A DNA stretch of 64,000 nucleotides from Rhopalosiphum padi (Eukaryota > Arthropoda > Insecta > Hemiptera > Aphididae), in contig NC_083598.1 of NCBI RefSeq assembly GCF_020882245.1, positions 30,789,858 through 30,853,857 on the forward strand. The letters run 5' to 3'. The notes below the pieces were generated by a model. It ran no database searches. It was not told the DNA's origin and was given only the letters and a program-made list of their open reading frames with translations. The position numbers were made by a program, and so were the translations under genes. Positions 37,601 through 44,516 of this stretch are shown here, one piece after another (within the stretch, counting starts at the first letter, position 1; each line of letters opens with the position of its first letter).

Positions 37601-37937
37601 TTTAACCACCGTAGAGGCTTCAACTGAGAACGAATATATAACCACTGTCGAAAGTTCCACCGCCGATAAATTCCGAGATTTGCTAACAGACGAATCGCAA
37701 TCTGCAACTGAGACTTCCACCACTGATGATTTCCGAGACTTTTTTGTGGTCGAGTCATTGTCTACAGCGGAATGCGTTGATCGAGTACTTCCACCACAGC
37801 AACCGGAAGAAAACCAAGATAACTTCGAGGATTTAACGACGTCGGCATCGAAACCATTTGCTCCGTTCCCTTCGAAAGTCAGGCAGCCCAAACGGCTCGG
37901 CATCGAATTGGGTCTATACCCGGACGGCTCGAATTGA
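901..37937 (+). CDS. TBC1D30: TBC1D30 orthologue, Rab GTPase-activating protein (13 exons, 981 aa)
   Basis: Coding exons are joined as 901..1155, 13720..13984, 18051..18215, 26383..26532, 33234..33361, 33603..33914, 34106..34268, 34361..34532, 35632..35737, 35886..36102, 36199..36342, 36498..36659 and 37231..37937. Every junction is GT-AG, phases agree throughout, and the total is 2946 nt. The protein has a low-complexity N-terminus, a helical segment near residues 174-228, the TBC domain (about 310-590), a coiled coil near 670-690 and an acidic, Ser/Thr-rich tail. The TBC dual-finger residues are present: IVKDLHR (R367) and YCQ (Q403). From memory the TBC region aligns closely with vertebrate TBC1D30, including NPDD, HRTGCS, RWNK, YEPPLTNVF and TMQWFLTLF, and conserved blocks outside it are NHLLFGK and PFAPFPS. 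The family promotes GTP hydrolysis by Rabs; human TBC1D30 has been linked to Rab8 and control of primary cilia. The Rab target in this insect is inferred. Confidence 0.93.
1156..6689 (+). other. Intron 1 of TBC1D30, first part
   Basis: AT-rich intronic DNA with poly-A/T tracts and scattered short open frames. I see no supportable gene or intact repeat here. Confidence 0.6.
6690..7880 (-). mobile_element. Decayed non-LTR retrotransposon reverse transcriptase (3' part)
   Basis: Read on the minus strand with frameshifts and stops, this stretch follows the reverse transcriptase of Jockey/CR1-type LINEs in order. First comes YQPIALYLSLSKIF (usual YRPISLL..SKIFEK), then FLDVKKAFDYINHGILLKN (usual FLDxxKAFDxVNHxxLL). 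Then come VPQGMV (usual VPQGSxLGP), NKIKYLGITLDN (usual xIKYLGxxxD) and a C-terminal LIKFLLNKPK block. Only weak traces of the YADD box remain (near 7350). The copy is dead. The limits are approximate; the upstream part continues beyond the hAT insertion. Confidence 0.72.
7873..8344. mobile_element. Non-autonomous hAT-type element (MITE) with 8-bp target duplication
   Basis: A 456-bp element (7881..8336) is flanked by perfect 8-bp direct repeats TTTTAAAG at 7873-7880 and 8337-8344. Its ends are imperfect inverted repeats: CAACGATTTTTCAACCACGG on the left, and TAGCGATTTCCAAACTGTGC read inward from the right. Both resemble the CAGCGGTTCTCAACC ends of many hAT elements, and 8-bp duplications are the hAT hallmark. 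There is no transposase. It sits inside the retrotransposon reverse transcriptase, so it inserted later. Confidence 0.75.
8345..8400 (-). mobile_element. Retrotransposon reverse transcriptase, part upstream of the hAT insertion
   Basis: Minus-strand translation gives LFNLLISLGTYPSC, matching the LFNLSLSTGxxPxxWK segment that directly precedes KKGD...NYRPIS in LINE reverse transcriptases. With the hAT element and one target copy ignored, it leads into the KDTNDSKNCSKYQPIA segment at 7840-7880. The remnant probably extends a little further right but is unrecognisable. Confidence 0.55.
11873..11985. repeat. Degenerate tandem repeat, period about 33 bp
   Basis: The pattern GTATAACTAGTGTAGGTTACGA recurs, changed, 33 bp later (GCATAATTAGTGTAGGATACGA without its last bases) and again, weaker, about 31 bp after that. 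A partial fourth copy starts near 11967. Confidence 0.4.
13675..13697. repeat. (AAT)n microsatellite before exon 2
   Basis: About seven ATA/AAT units end roughly 20 bases before the exon 2 acceptor, so length changes here would alter the spacing of the intron's 3' end. Confidence 0.7.
13720..13984 (+). CDS. TBC1D30: TBC1D30 exon 2 (residues 86-173)
   Basis: It follows acceptor ttgtacag and ends at donor AAAA|gtaaaa, in phase 1. A poly-Thr/Ala start is followed by a segment containing RYSVTDLMDKLLEDIY and then a Gly run and Ser-rich stretch. That helical segment resembles the short conserved N-terminal helix of vertebrate TBC1D30 (pattern S-x-x-x-x-L-L-x-E-x-Y), as recalled. Confidence 0.85.
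13985..18050 (+). other. Intron 2 of TBC1D30
   Basis: AT-rich intron of 4.1 kb. It holds an inverted repeat pair at 16301/16614 and a somewhat GC-richer last 250 bases. No gene is supported. A 66-codon open frame near 14.9 kb has no splice or homology support. Confidence 0.6.
16301..16614. repeat. Perfect 12-bp inverted repeat pair, possible MITE
   Basis: GTACGTGAAGTT at 16301-16312 is repeated as its exact reverse complement at 16603-16614, enclosing 290 bp. No target duplication is obvious, so a chance pair or an old DNA element are both possible. Confidence 0.25.
18051..18215 (+). CDS. TBC1D30: TBC1D30 exon 3 (residues 174-228)
   Basis: Acceptor ttgttattag, donor CGAA|gtaag; phase 1 at both ends, so skipping would keep the frame. 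It encodes a charged helix (LVKALKRRDILIARRDAKC, then ITALL) that matches the helical region before the TBC domain in vertebrate TBC1D30, where a similar LKQKD...RNCDIVTA pattern occurs. Confidence 0.9.
18716..18747. repeat. Imperfect CA/CG microsatellite
   Basis: Alternating CA with interspersed CGCA units (CATACACACACTCATACGCA and onward) in a locally GC-richer stretch. Confidence 0.5.
18877..18943 (+). promoter_or_regulatory. Possible core promoter inside intron 3
   Basis: A TATAAAAA stretch lies at 18877-18884 and a TCAGTTTG initiator-like motif (arthropod consensus TCAGT) at 18936-18943. Their spacing of 59 bp is too long for a standard TATA/initiator pair, so at most one is likely used. 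The surrounding 18.78-19.08 kb is CpG-rich. An ORF with a signal-peptide-like start follows at 18984. Confidence 0.3.
18984..19070 (+). CDS. Short ORF with signal-peptide-like N-terminus, maybe a first coding exon
   Basis: ATG at 18984 (A at -3) begins MFSFRFGSFGALLLLATANS. This is a basic residue, then a hydrophobic core and small residues at a plausible signal cleavage site. The frame continues eight residues (NVRDDCTV) to TGA at 19068-19070. If the GT at 19065-19066 is used as a donor (TACG|gtgtga), it would be a phase-0 first exon of a secreted protein lying in this intron. I found no convincing following exon. It may be a chance ORF. Confidence 0.28.
   Translation: MFSFRFGSFGALLLLATANSNVRDDCTV
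20634..20702 (-). CDS. Candidate alternative exon of the nested antisense gene
   Basis: On the minus strand this 69-nt segment is bounded by an AG (weak tract, atgaag) and a perfect donor (CAAC|gtaagt). Phase 1 at both ends, it joins the 20893..21007 exon in frame and reads FGKVFGKDSWWLTIDQVQD before LCQ. It is followed, after 98 bp, by a strong acceptor (ttattttttacag) at 20536 and an open frame of 16 codons. No homologue recognised. Confidence 0.3.
20788..21007 (-). CDS. Candidate nested antisense gene, two-exon model (50 aa)
   Basis: Joined minus-strand exons 21007..20893 and 20825..20788. ATG at 21007 (A at -3) starts MLDKNRKTSYLHTLNRRTTL and ends in TFGRAIHF before a perfect donor (TTCG|gtaagt). 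A 67-bp intron ends in a strong acceptor (tttcattgcag). The second exon adds GCVYECHRRLKR and a TGA. Alternatively the first exon joins 20702..20634 and 20535 onward in the same phase. The exon may begin further up, at 21025. I do not recognise the protein. The patch is GC-richer than the intron around it. It lies inside intron 3 of TBC1D30 on the opposite strand. Confidence 0.33.
24687..25047 (+). pseudogene. Possible decayed coding remnant
   Basis: Protein-like segments in shifting frames follow each other. First is MRRILTQDNSQLDILYTIYQ (from about 24708). Second is YEPEISIQYGLDEGSISALQ (about 24824). Third is KYEAFVYFQLKRQMDTAHYP continuing to KKYFKSQAP (about 24902-25020). An AT palindrome separates the first two. 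This could be a dead transposon ORF; I do not recognise a family, and part may be chance. Confidence 0.22.
25523..25571. repeat. Two overlapping perfect hairpins
   Basis: CATCTAAA/TTTAGATG form an 8-bp stem with a 1-nt centre (25523-25539). Directly adjoining, GTTTTTCGGGTTTA and TAAACCCGAAAAAC form a perfect 14-bp stem with a 5-nt loop (25539-25571). They share the G at 25539, so in RNA or single-stranded DNA both can nearly form at once. Confidence 0.8.
25711..25730. repeat. Short hairpin AATGACGATAAATCGTCGTT
   Basis: Nine-base arms with a single G-T pair and a 2-nt loop, about 140 bp after the hairpins at 25.5 kb. A run of C follows at 25742-25750. Confidence 0.6.
25740..26382 (+). promoter_or_regulatory. 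CpG-rich block upstream of exon 4, possible internal promoter
   Basis: The block is much richer in G+C and CpG than the rest of the intron (GCGCGTTCGCG near 25914, CCGCACGTGTGCACGCGG near 26204, a GCC run at 26230-26244). In this genome such islands otherwise mark gene starts (540-900, 62.8-63.4 kb). It ends at the exon 4 acceptor. No TATA or initiator fixes a start. An alternative transcript from here would lack exons 1-3 but keep the TBC domain. Inference only. Confidence 0.35.
26383..26532 (+). CDS. TBC1D30: TBC1D30 exon 4 (residues 229-278)
   Basis: Acceptor ttcttcattcag and donor CTCA|gtgagt; phase 1 at both ends. It encodes a Ser/Pro/Arg-rich linker and a short helix containing MNGLLNTLKNIASLS. 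As recalled, vertebrate TBC1D30 has no counterpart here: its helix leads directly into the segment of exon 5. It could therefore be an insect addition or a cassette exon. Confidence 0.8.
28326..28362. repeat. (TA)n(GT)n microsatellite
   Basis: About seven TA units followed by about ten uninterrupted GT units (28341-28360). Confidence 0.9.
29867..30013 (+). CDS. Short protein-like ORF, 48 aa, unknown
   Basis: ATG at 29867 starts MINVLITAIEFIEVALEFTS and ends in GIVIGFFPE before TAA. The amino-acid pattern looks more protein-like than neighbouring AT-rich frames (THVVCTYVPEDQ). No splice sites, promoter or homologue support it. It could be a gene remnant or chance. Confidence 0.18.
   Translation: MINVLITAIEFIEVALEFTSNFSTHVVCTYVPEDQKNQSGIVIGFFPE
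30446..30727 (+). CDS. Lys/Asn-rich open frame of 93 codons, unknown
   Basis: Open from the codon after a stop at 30443-30445 to TAG at 30725-30727. It has no internal ATG before the Lys/Asn/Asp/Arg-rich core (KDDKDRRVNRFKNKYKPK), so it would need splicing from upstream. AGs at 30450-30453 could act as acceptors, but no supported upstream exon was found. The composition also fits chance in A-rich DNA. Confidence 0.17.
   Translation: MKSKRQNKIRFNKRKPNCLLTSNVLKNNFQIRSLKANDKNSFVRNKTVNKNDTSMIKQFTKDDKDRRVNRFKNKYKPKTSNVMLLYSRGFSLS
33234..33361 (+). CDS. TBC1D30: TBC1D30 exon 5 (start of TBC domain, residues 279-321)
   Basis: Acceptor ctataG before GTGAAG; donor ACG|gtacgt, phase 0. It encodes a pre-domain segment (FEQWQSAMKMVARL) and GVPHEFRNT, the usual opening of a TBC domain. 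Vertebrate TBC1D30 reads GIPKEWRRKVW at this point. Confidence 0.93.
33603..33914 (+). CDS. TBC1D30: TBC1D30 exon 6 (catalytic core, residues 322-425)
   Basis: Acceptor ttgtacag; donor AAAG|gttgg in phase 0. This exon carries both catalytic motifs: IVKDLHR (IxxDxxR, R367) and YCQGFN (YxQ, Q403). It also has NPDDEELG, HRTGC and ARWNKAVG, all near-identical to vertebrate TBC1D30. Both fingers are intact, so an active GAP is expected. Confidence 0.96.
34106..34268 (+). CDS. TBC1D30: TBC1D30 exon 7 (residues 426-479)
   Basis: Acceptor cgtttag, donor TCCG|gtaag, phase 1. It encodes helices of the C-terminal TBC lobe: MIYLIEGVLPEGYFANNLR and SVDMAVFRDLLR. Both are strongly conserved in the family. 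Confidence 0.96.
34361..34532 (+). CDS. TBC1D30: TBC1D30 exon 8 (residues 480-536)
   Basis: Acceptor ttgaatag, donor CCGA|gtaagt, phase 2. It encodes YEPPLTNVFTMQWFLTLF and RVWDLIFLEGS, the characteristic WFLTLF and WD...EG motifs of the C-terminal TBC lobe. Confidence 0.96.
34533..35631 (+). other. Intron 8 of TBC1D30
   Basis: A 1.1-kb intron inside the TBC domain, holding a (TTA)n microsatellite at 34668-34695 and no other feature. Confidence 0.8.
34668..34695. repeat. (TTA)n microsatellite
   Basis: About nine uninterrupted TTA units in intron 8. Confidence 0.9.
35632..35737 (+). CDS. TBC1D30: TBC1D30 exon 9 (residues 537-572)
   Basis: Acceptor ccatttag, donor CAAT|gtgagt, phase 0. It encodes SADEFYSIMAVLTREMLE, matching TADEFYSTMGRLTQEMLE of vertebrate TBC1D30 as recalled. 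Confidence 0.95.
35886..36102 (+). CDS. TBC1D30: TBC1D30 exon 10 (residues 573-644)
   Basis: Two AGs are close together (35884-35885 and 35892-35893). Only the first keeps the frame, giving a start with TISTMNELVEVKELRERY. Vertebrate TBC1D30 has VYSMAPFPFPQLAELREKY there. The exon ends with an acidic stretch (EETDSDDDVD) and donor AAAC|gtgag, phase 1. Confidence 0.93.
36199..36342 (+). CDS. TBC1D30: TBC1D30 exon 11 (coiled coil, residues 645-692)
   Basis: Acceptor tcatatag, donor AACAG|gtaaaa, phase 1. It encodes a basic linker followed by ISSLKKQYSKLKERQKQ, the counterpart of INALKRQYSRIKKKQQQ in vertebrate TBC1D30. Introns 10 and 11 are only 96 and 155 bp. Confidence 0.93.
36498..36659 (+). 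CDS. TBC1D30: TBC1D30 exon 12 (residues 693-746)
   Basis: Acceptor atcttatag, donor AACAG|gtacat, phase 1. It contains MNHLLFGKTALRCTS followed by IGPIPGSIP, matching the conserved NHLLLGK block and following Pro/Gly-rich segment in the C-terminal half of vertebrate TBC1D30. This block confirms the identity outside the TBC domain. Confidence 0.93.
36660..37230 (+). other. Intron 12 of TBC1D30
   Basis: A 571-bp intron with a T-rich polypyrimidine tract before the last exon. Nothing else seen. Confidence 0.85.
37231..37937 (+). CDS. TBC1D30: TBC1D30 exon 13, C-terminal tail (residues 747-981)
   Basis: Acceptor tgtcgtttcag; stop TGA at 37935-37937. It opens with a Ser run (VSSSSSSST), continues with an acidic Asp/Glu-rich region and imperfect repeats of the form E-(A/S)-S-T-x-(D/N)-x-(F/Y). 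It ends with KPFAPFPSKVRQPK and LGLYPDG, matching the conserved C-terminal PFPS...LGLY block of the family. The tail is probably disordered and a phosphorylation target. Confidence 0.93.
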
Positions 37938-37981
37938 TTTCTTCCTTTTTTTCTACAATTTATTAGACAATTTTAAATTTA

Positions 37982-37987
37982 AATAAA
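37982..37987 (+). terminator. Poly(A) signal of TBC1D30
   Basis: AATAAA lies 45 bases after the stop codon and is followed by a T-rich stretch (around 38007). It implies a very short 3' UTR. Other AATAAA-like sites in this AT-rich DNA could serve as well. Confidence 0.55.
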
Positions 37988-38009
37988 AACAATCATTGTT
38001 AAGTATTTT

Positions 38010-41000
38010 TTTATACAAAATCTTTGTTATTTAAAAATATTTTAAATATTACTATTATTTATTATTATCATCACCTCTCTCGAGTAGGTCGCATTATTTT
38101 TGTAAGCGGCGATTGATGATCGATCATTTTAAACATCTTTGGAAATTTTACCACATATGTGATATTTTGTAAAAAAAAACCAAAATCCGAACGTTTCTCT
38201 TCGTATGTGTATTGTATATTAAATCATATATACAATATACATATATGTTTATTGATATTTTAATATAATACTATACGATTAAATAATTATAAGAATATCA
38301 ATATATTTAAACAAACGAGTACTAGTATGACGTATTATAATAGGTAAAAATAATTAGCTATAAAAGATGTCGCCAATCGCAGTCACCCTTGACACTTTCC
38401 AGTGATTGGCTTTCATTATTTTTGTGTTCTGGAGTATTTTTATCATAAACCTAAAATAATATTATAAATTATACATATTATATTCAAGTTATATTTATTT
38501 TTTGTGAATCGATAAGTAATGAATGACATAATAATATGATACGTAAGTATTGCTCATTCTACATAAATTGCATATATAACTATATATTAATATAATGTTA
38601 ATATTAAATATTTATTCGTTATACAAATAAAAATTTTAATAAATTAACTATAATAATATGATTAATATTGTTCAACAATGTATGTATAATAAACTTATTA
38701 TGAGCATTATCTTTTTGTTAGATCTATTTTACATCAAATCATACCTATCAATATTGTTAGAAATACAATAAATATAAATTATAAATCAATCTTCAAATAA
38801 ATACTGCAAAATAATTATACTTTACAAAAAAAACATCACAACACAGTCCGAACACGCCATACAATGACAATTTTTATTCTAAACAAAACGCAACTTATTT
38901 TTTAAAATTTATTAAACTCGTAATATAATGATGTAATTTTAACATAATCAATAATATAAAAACTATCTATTGTATCAGTTAATACCATTTAATTTAGGTA
39001 TACTATTTATATTTTAATCTCATTGATTCATACAAAAACCTAAAAGTGTAAATTCCGTGAATTGATAAAACAGAAAAAAATATTATGAGTAAATACTCGA
39101 TGTTTACATTATATAAGAATGAAAAGTAATATAAGATGATGATTGATTATAGACATTAGTTCGACTTTGAGTACATAACTTCAATCTATATCAATAGGCG
39201 TTTTAGACTAATGTGAACTGCGACCGAACTTAGAATTCATATTATAATTAACTAGTGTTATAAAATACGTAGCTATAATTATTCTACAATATATTATGTA
39301 TTATAAATCCAAAAATATCAAATTAAACTGTCATTTTTAAATCGTATATAATGCCATAATAGTTGATTGAATATATAGAAAATTTGTTATAAACTATTAT
39401 ACTATGGGTAGCAAATATTTAACTTACGTTTCGAGCATTATGATGTATTGATGTGCTGTTCAACTGTTATTATAGTCGTGTAAAAAATTATTAAAACTAT
39501 TATCACAACTACATGCACGAAGTATACTACAACTATTCTAATTATATTGATCACCTTATTAAAATATATATTATAATATGGCTTAATCGTATTATCAGTA
39601 CGTTTACATAAAAAAAAACTAAGCTAATTATTACTAGGTAATAACATTAATATTATTATTAAAAAATATAATTTTCGCGAAATTAATTTCATAAAGTAAA
39701 TAATTCACGTCGTTAATAATATTATGATAAATTTTAATTTTTAAAAATTAATCATAAAGTGCATTATATGTGATGGAAAAGAAATTTTCTGAAACATTTA
39801 TTATTATTCAATGAAAACTATTTTTAATCTAGATCATAAATACCTACCAACCGTAAACAGTAAAAAACAATTAATTTTTATTTATTTCAAACGAATTTGG
39901 AAAGTTTTGGTTGATAATATACCTCTTTAACTAGAATAACTAGATCATTTAATGTTAAAGATGGATTTTTATTAGTCAACATTTTTGTTCATTCTGTTTG
40001 TCATACAATAATTATTTTTAAAATTATGTTGTCAGTAATAGAAGATATAGTAAAATGATATAATGATTTTCATTTTTAAACTTTGAAGTACTCGTATGTT
40101 TCAATTTTAATCAATATTTCGTTCAATAAAGCGTATGTTTAGTTTTTATTGATATTTCTTTTAGAACATTTATTGCAAAATGCTCATGTTATATTTAAAT
40201 TGTACTTGACAAAATTAAATATTAAAATGTCCATCAAATTCATTGATATATGTTAGCACACGAACATTTTGAAAAATCATGTAATTTAACATGTAAATTT
40301 TAGTTAGGTTAGTTCTCGTTTGAAAAAAAAACAGTAATTGTAACCTTACTTTCTGGGCTAATCTAAGGATAAGAAAATATATTTAAAAATTACAAAAATC
40401 AAAGTACATAATAAATTTATGATTAAAGGAAAAATAGAAAGAAGGAAGAAACTATTCAACATATAAATTGATATAATAAGTAGTTATTAAAGAAATATAT
40501 TTTTTTTTACGGAACGAGGATTTAAAAAAAAAAACAATAAGTAACTTATAAAGAAAAATAACTAACATTAATGAAAAAATAAACTAATAAATTGTATAAT
40601 GTAGTATATTGCAAAATCGTAGCAAACATTTTTAACATGGTAATTTATTTTTTAAACTACTAAGTTATCAATGTAAAAATGTAAGATACTATATTATCTT
40701 CTTGAATTTTTATTAATATGCAATCATTAATGTTCTAGGGCAATTATTTTTATGTTTTAATTTAAACTTATTTCAAAAAGAAAGTGAAAATAAGTAATTT
40801 ATTTTTACTAAATAAATACTTAAATACTCTGTTCTTCCAGAAATAAAATAAGACACGAATAAAAAACAAAATGTTTTGAAGTTAAAAAAAGTAATTAAAA
40901 AAATGTTGTTAAAAAGTACCTTTATATTTATATCTTACATGAGAAGGTTCCTTTTAACCAAAATTAGATTAATGCATTGTAATTTCTTGGATAATAAATA

Positions 41001-42630
41001 AGTGTTGTACAATAATTATACGTACCTAGTTATTGACTATAAACATGGACATGGATATAGTAATAAATTATTTAACTATTACTTATTTAATATATTTAAT
41101 AGTTTTTAAGTGCATTAAATTCGCAGCCTTGATAATAAGGGAACTAAGAGGATTTAAAACATATTATGTAATACCACGCAATTTAACATTAATTGGTTAA
41201 AAATATTTCTAGTAAATAATTATATAATAATATTTTAGTATATATAATGTAATATGTATATCCTATATTATTATATTATTAGAATAAAATATACAGTTGT
41301 ATAGTAATATTGTTGCAAACCATGATCTGTTGATCTAATGTTTCAGATGACACATTCAAAATTCGAAACTCATGTGTGGTATTGATACTAATTAAAACAG
41401 CTCGAATAAATTAGATCAGAAAAAATGCTTTAAAAAATCTGAAAATATAAAAAAAAAATGTAATTATTATATTAATATGAGCAATTAAAGGTACAATTTG
41501 TTTTTGAGTTTCTACCAAAAAAAACATCTTATTATATTATCAAAAATCTAAGGTTGTAAAGTTATCCCTAAATTATTAGATCTTCGCTTTTAGGTAAACG
41601 TTTTAGACTCTTTCTAATCAAAACGTGTCGAGACAACGAAGTAGGATGCTATTATAATATTATTCAATCACAATTAAATGTAAATATAACATACCAGATC
41701 CTATTTTTGTGTGTAGTAGCGCACACAGTGTGCAGTAGCAAATAACAAATGGACGAAAAAAAGTTTATACTTACTAGTTACAAGCCTCAAAAGATATTTG
41801 TCTAGACTTAAAAAAAAAAAAAAAACAGTTAAGTGTATAGTAACAAAAATTACAAAAATAGGAACTGTAACATACAGTGGCTGAAATATAATAATGATAT
41901 CATGAATGTGAAATGAAATATCTGATAAGATAGGTGTTATCTAACGTCATGTTATTTATTGTGTACAGTCTATGACAATACTACAGTGATCATAAATATT
42001 AGTGGTTAAAGCAAGGAAATTAGTGCACTCTAAGCCATGTAAATATACATTAATGTCTTAAAAAAAAACTCATTTCAAAATTGACTGTCTTGATTTAAAT
42101 TTTTAAATCGTTATGATGAATTAAAACAATTAACAAAACTCACTTATTGCTTCATTTTCTTAAATATTAAGGTAAATTAAAATTAATTTGTACCTACTGT
42201 TTAATGTTAAATTATTTTCTTATTCGGTTATTGTGATACTTATTATGATCAATATATTATACAAAATATTAAGTAAAATATGATCAATATCAATGTGTGT
42301 ACAGAAAACAACATTTTCTCTATAGAAAAATTTGAATTTTCATTCACAACGAAATTAAACGCATTTGTAATAATAAATAAAAAATATTATTTATTTATTT
42401 TTGTTTTATTATTATTTTAATATATAATTAGGTACGCATATTATTTAAAATACAATAAACAACGAAAAATCACTAGAAGAAAGATATAAAAAAAAAAAAC
42501 CATTACTCAATTTCAAGATTTTAAGGGTACATTGAATAATTTTAATATGGTTTCTTTGAAAATATAGGTAGGAAGAATGGATTTAGGTATTGTTTATAAC
42601 AGACAAATTAACCCCCTAAACGTCCCACTT
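38010..42630. other. AT-rich intergenic region
   Basis: About 4.6 kb after the TBC1D30 poly(A) signal. It is very AT-rich, with A runs near 40.5 and 41.8 kb and no supportable gene, RNA or intact transposon. Confidence 0.6.
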
Positions 42631-42639
42631 AAGTTATAC

Positions 42640-42930
42640 ACTTCCGTTAACGACGACGATGGACTGGGGCTGGTGAATATAAATCGAGTTATTAATGATT
42701 ATTAATTCCTCGGGTAATTGTATTTGGACACGACCTATATAAGGCAACAGCTGCAGCACCAGCAGTGATCTAATCACCGCGTGAAACAAACGATCGGCGA
42801 CGCACGTCCCGGAGCACGTGTACGGCAGCGTGTAACAGTCGGCTGCGTTCTCTCAACCAACAGGAGAACACGGGTTGATGAAAAGTCCAACCCACTGATT
42901 ATGCAAGGCTTAGCGTTTGGTATCCTTTAA
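42640..42930 (+). promoter_or_regulatory. TATA/initiator promoter and leader of an unidentified plus-strand gene
   Basis: TATATAAG at 42736-42743 is followed 28 bases later by an initiator-like CAGTG (about 42763). Then come some 150 bases of GC-richer leader (CACGTCCCGGAGCACGTGTA region), in strong contrast to the AT-rich DNA around. Short ATG frames follow: MKSPTH and stop at 42878, then ATG CAA GGC TTA GCG TTT at 42901. The second could be a tiny first coding exon if the following GGTATCC is a donor, as in many TATA-driven insect genes. The downstream exons are not established. Confidence 0.45.
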
Positions 42931-44312
42931 CTTTCAACTTTATGGACTCGACGAGATACTTTTACTCGCAGTGTAACGTAAATTGAACGATTGTTTTTTT
43001 TCTAACACAACTTCAATAAAGTTACATTTTTATAATAATTATTATTGACTTATTTTTCATTCAAAACAACTACGTATTTTTCATTTCTTTGTATATCTAG
43101 TAGATAATTAATTAAAAATATATGAAAAAACTTTTTACGTGAATATTAAGTAAAAGAAAAATTGTTTATTTAACTTAATAACCTATATTATTATTTATTA
43201 TTATAATTATTAACTCGAGCGAAAGAAAAATACTTGACTATATAAGATAGGGTTGTGTATCTGTGTTTATGGTCCATTTGTCTTATAACCAGGGGTCAAA
43301 GTCAGGAGATGCAAGAGAACTCTATCGGCTATCCCCTATATCTGATAATACTTAAATCTAACTGTCCCACGTCCCCTTAAACGGCTTTAACATATTCTTA
43401 TAATGGTACGCTAGAAGTAAGGAGGTGTGCTAAAGCCACGAAGAAGGATTAAAATATTTAATTTTGTCAAAAATAACTATTTTTTTTTTTTAAATGTTAT
43501 CATTTTAATTTTATAAAGTTATTTTATTAAATATTTTTCAATTTTATAAAAATATTAGATAATATAAACTATAAAGAGTACATCCTTATAAATGTATTTC
43601 ATCTCACTATTCATATACATTGATACATTAGATAATGTGATGTACCTTTTCATATAATTTTATTAAGCTTTATTTAGAAGTGTAATGCAAATATCAAGTC
43701 CTAAATAAAATATAATTCATTTTATTGATAATATTGTATTATTTTATAAACATAGTTTGTTACTTATGAATTAAGATTAGTAATTAAACATTTAATATTA
43801 TAATCTATACAAAAATTTAATTCGGGAAAAGTGTTACTATTATGAATTAAAACATTTTTTATAAAAAGGAAAAATATGCATATACCCGTAAATAAAATTA
43901 ACAATATGAGGTACTTAAGCATGATTAGAAGTACTAATAAACATAAGAATCCTCACTCCGCCATCGATTCCGTTAACGCAGTCAAATCAAAACGTTTAAG
44001 TAATACTTATTATTAAATTTTACTCAAAATTCTCAGAACCCTTTGTCTCTTTGAGGTACTTTAAGCCCTGCCCATAAATAAAAACGATATATATATAATC
44101 TAATATCACTGTTATTATAATTCATAGATCACAGTAGATGCTTCTTCCCACTCCAATAAAATTCCTAAGCAGTGATAATTATCAGTTGTCGGTCGGCCGA
44201 CATTGGTATATTAAATAATAGTCATGATGGCAGTGTGAGAGTGCGGCGCACGTTTCTGTGGTATGTGTGCGTGTGTGCGTGCGTGCGCGTGTGTGTGTGA
44301 TATGAGCATTAA
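42931..44312. other. AT-rich DNA after the 42.7-kb promoter
   Basis: Probably intron of the gene starting at 42.7 kb. No coding signal seen before the GT-rich microsatellite at 44.26 kb. Confidence 0.4.
44263..44299. repeat. GT/GC compound microsatellite
   Basis: Alternating GT with GC interruptions, ending in five GT units, about 50 bases before the 54-codon ORF at 44352. Confidence 0.8.
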
Positions 44313-44351
44313 TTACACTACCCTCACGAAAAATATAGTTTGAACAAATTG

Positions 44352-44516
44352 ATGAGTAGTATGGATCCTTGGCTCTCGTCCAGACTAAATCCAGATTCGG
44401 GCTATGAAAGGTATGATGACGAGACATGTGAAATAATAAATGAATTATATAATAGAAATTTGGGCATTTTATACAATAACCAAGAAATAGGAGCGCCATA
44501 TAATAGTAGAGAATGA
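44352..44516 (+). CDS. Small ORF, 54 aa, protein-like, unknown
   Basis: ATG at 44352 starts MSSMDPWLSSRLNPDSGYER and the frame runs through DDETCEIINELYNRNLGIL to NSRE and TGA at 44514-44516. The frame is open back to a stop at 44310-44312. It is acidic, Tyr/Asn-rich, without hydrophobic segments. The residue pattern looks like real protein, unlike the overlapping minus-strand frame. A possible acceptor (atatag, 44333-44338) could make it the last exon of a gene driven by the 42.74-kb promoter. I know no homologue. Confidence 0.38.
   Translation: MSSMDPWLSSRLNPDSGYERYDDETCEIINELYNRNLGILYNNQEIGAPYNSRE

Noticed and set aside
37181..37903. 240-codon open frame on the minus strand
   Set aside because: It is the exact antisense of TBC1D30 exon 13. 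The Ser/Val-rich composition mirrors the Asp/Glu/Ser codons of the sense strand. No promoter or splice support.
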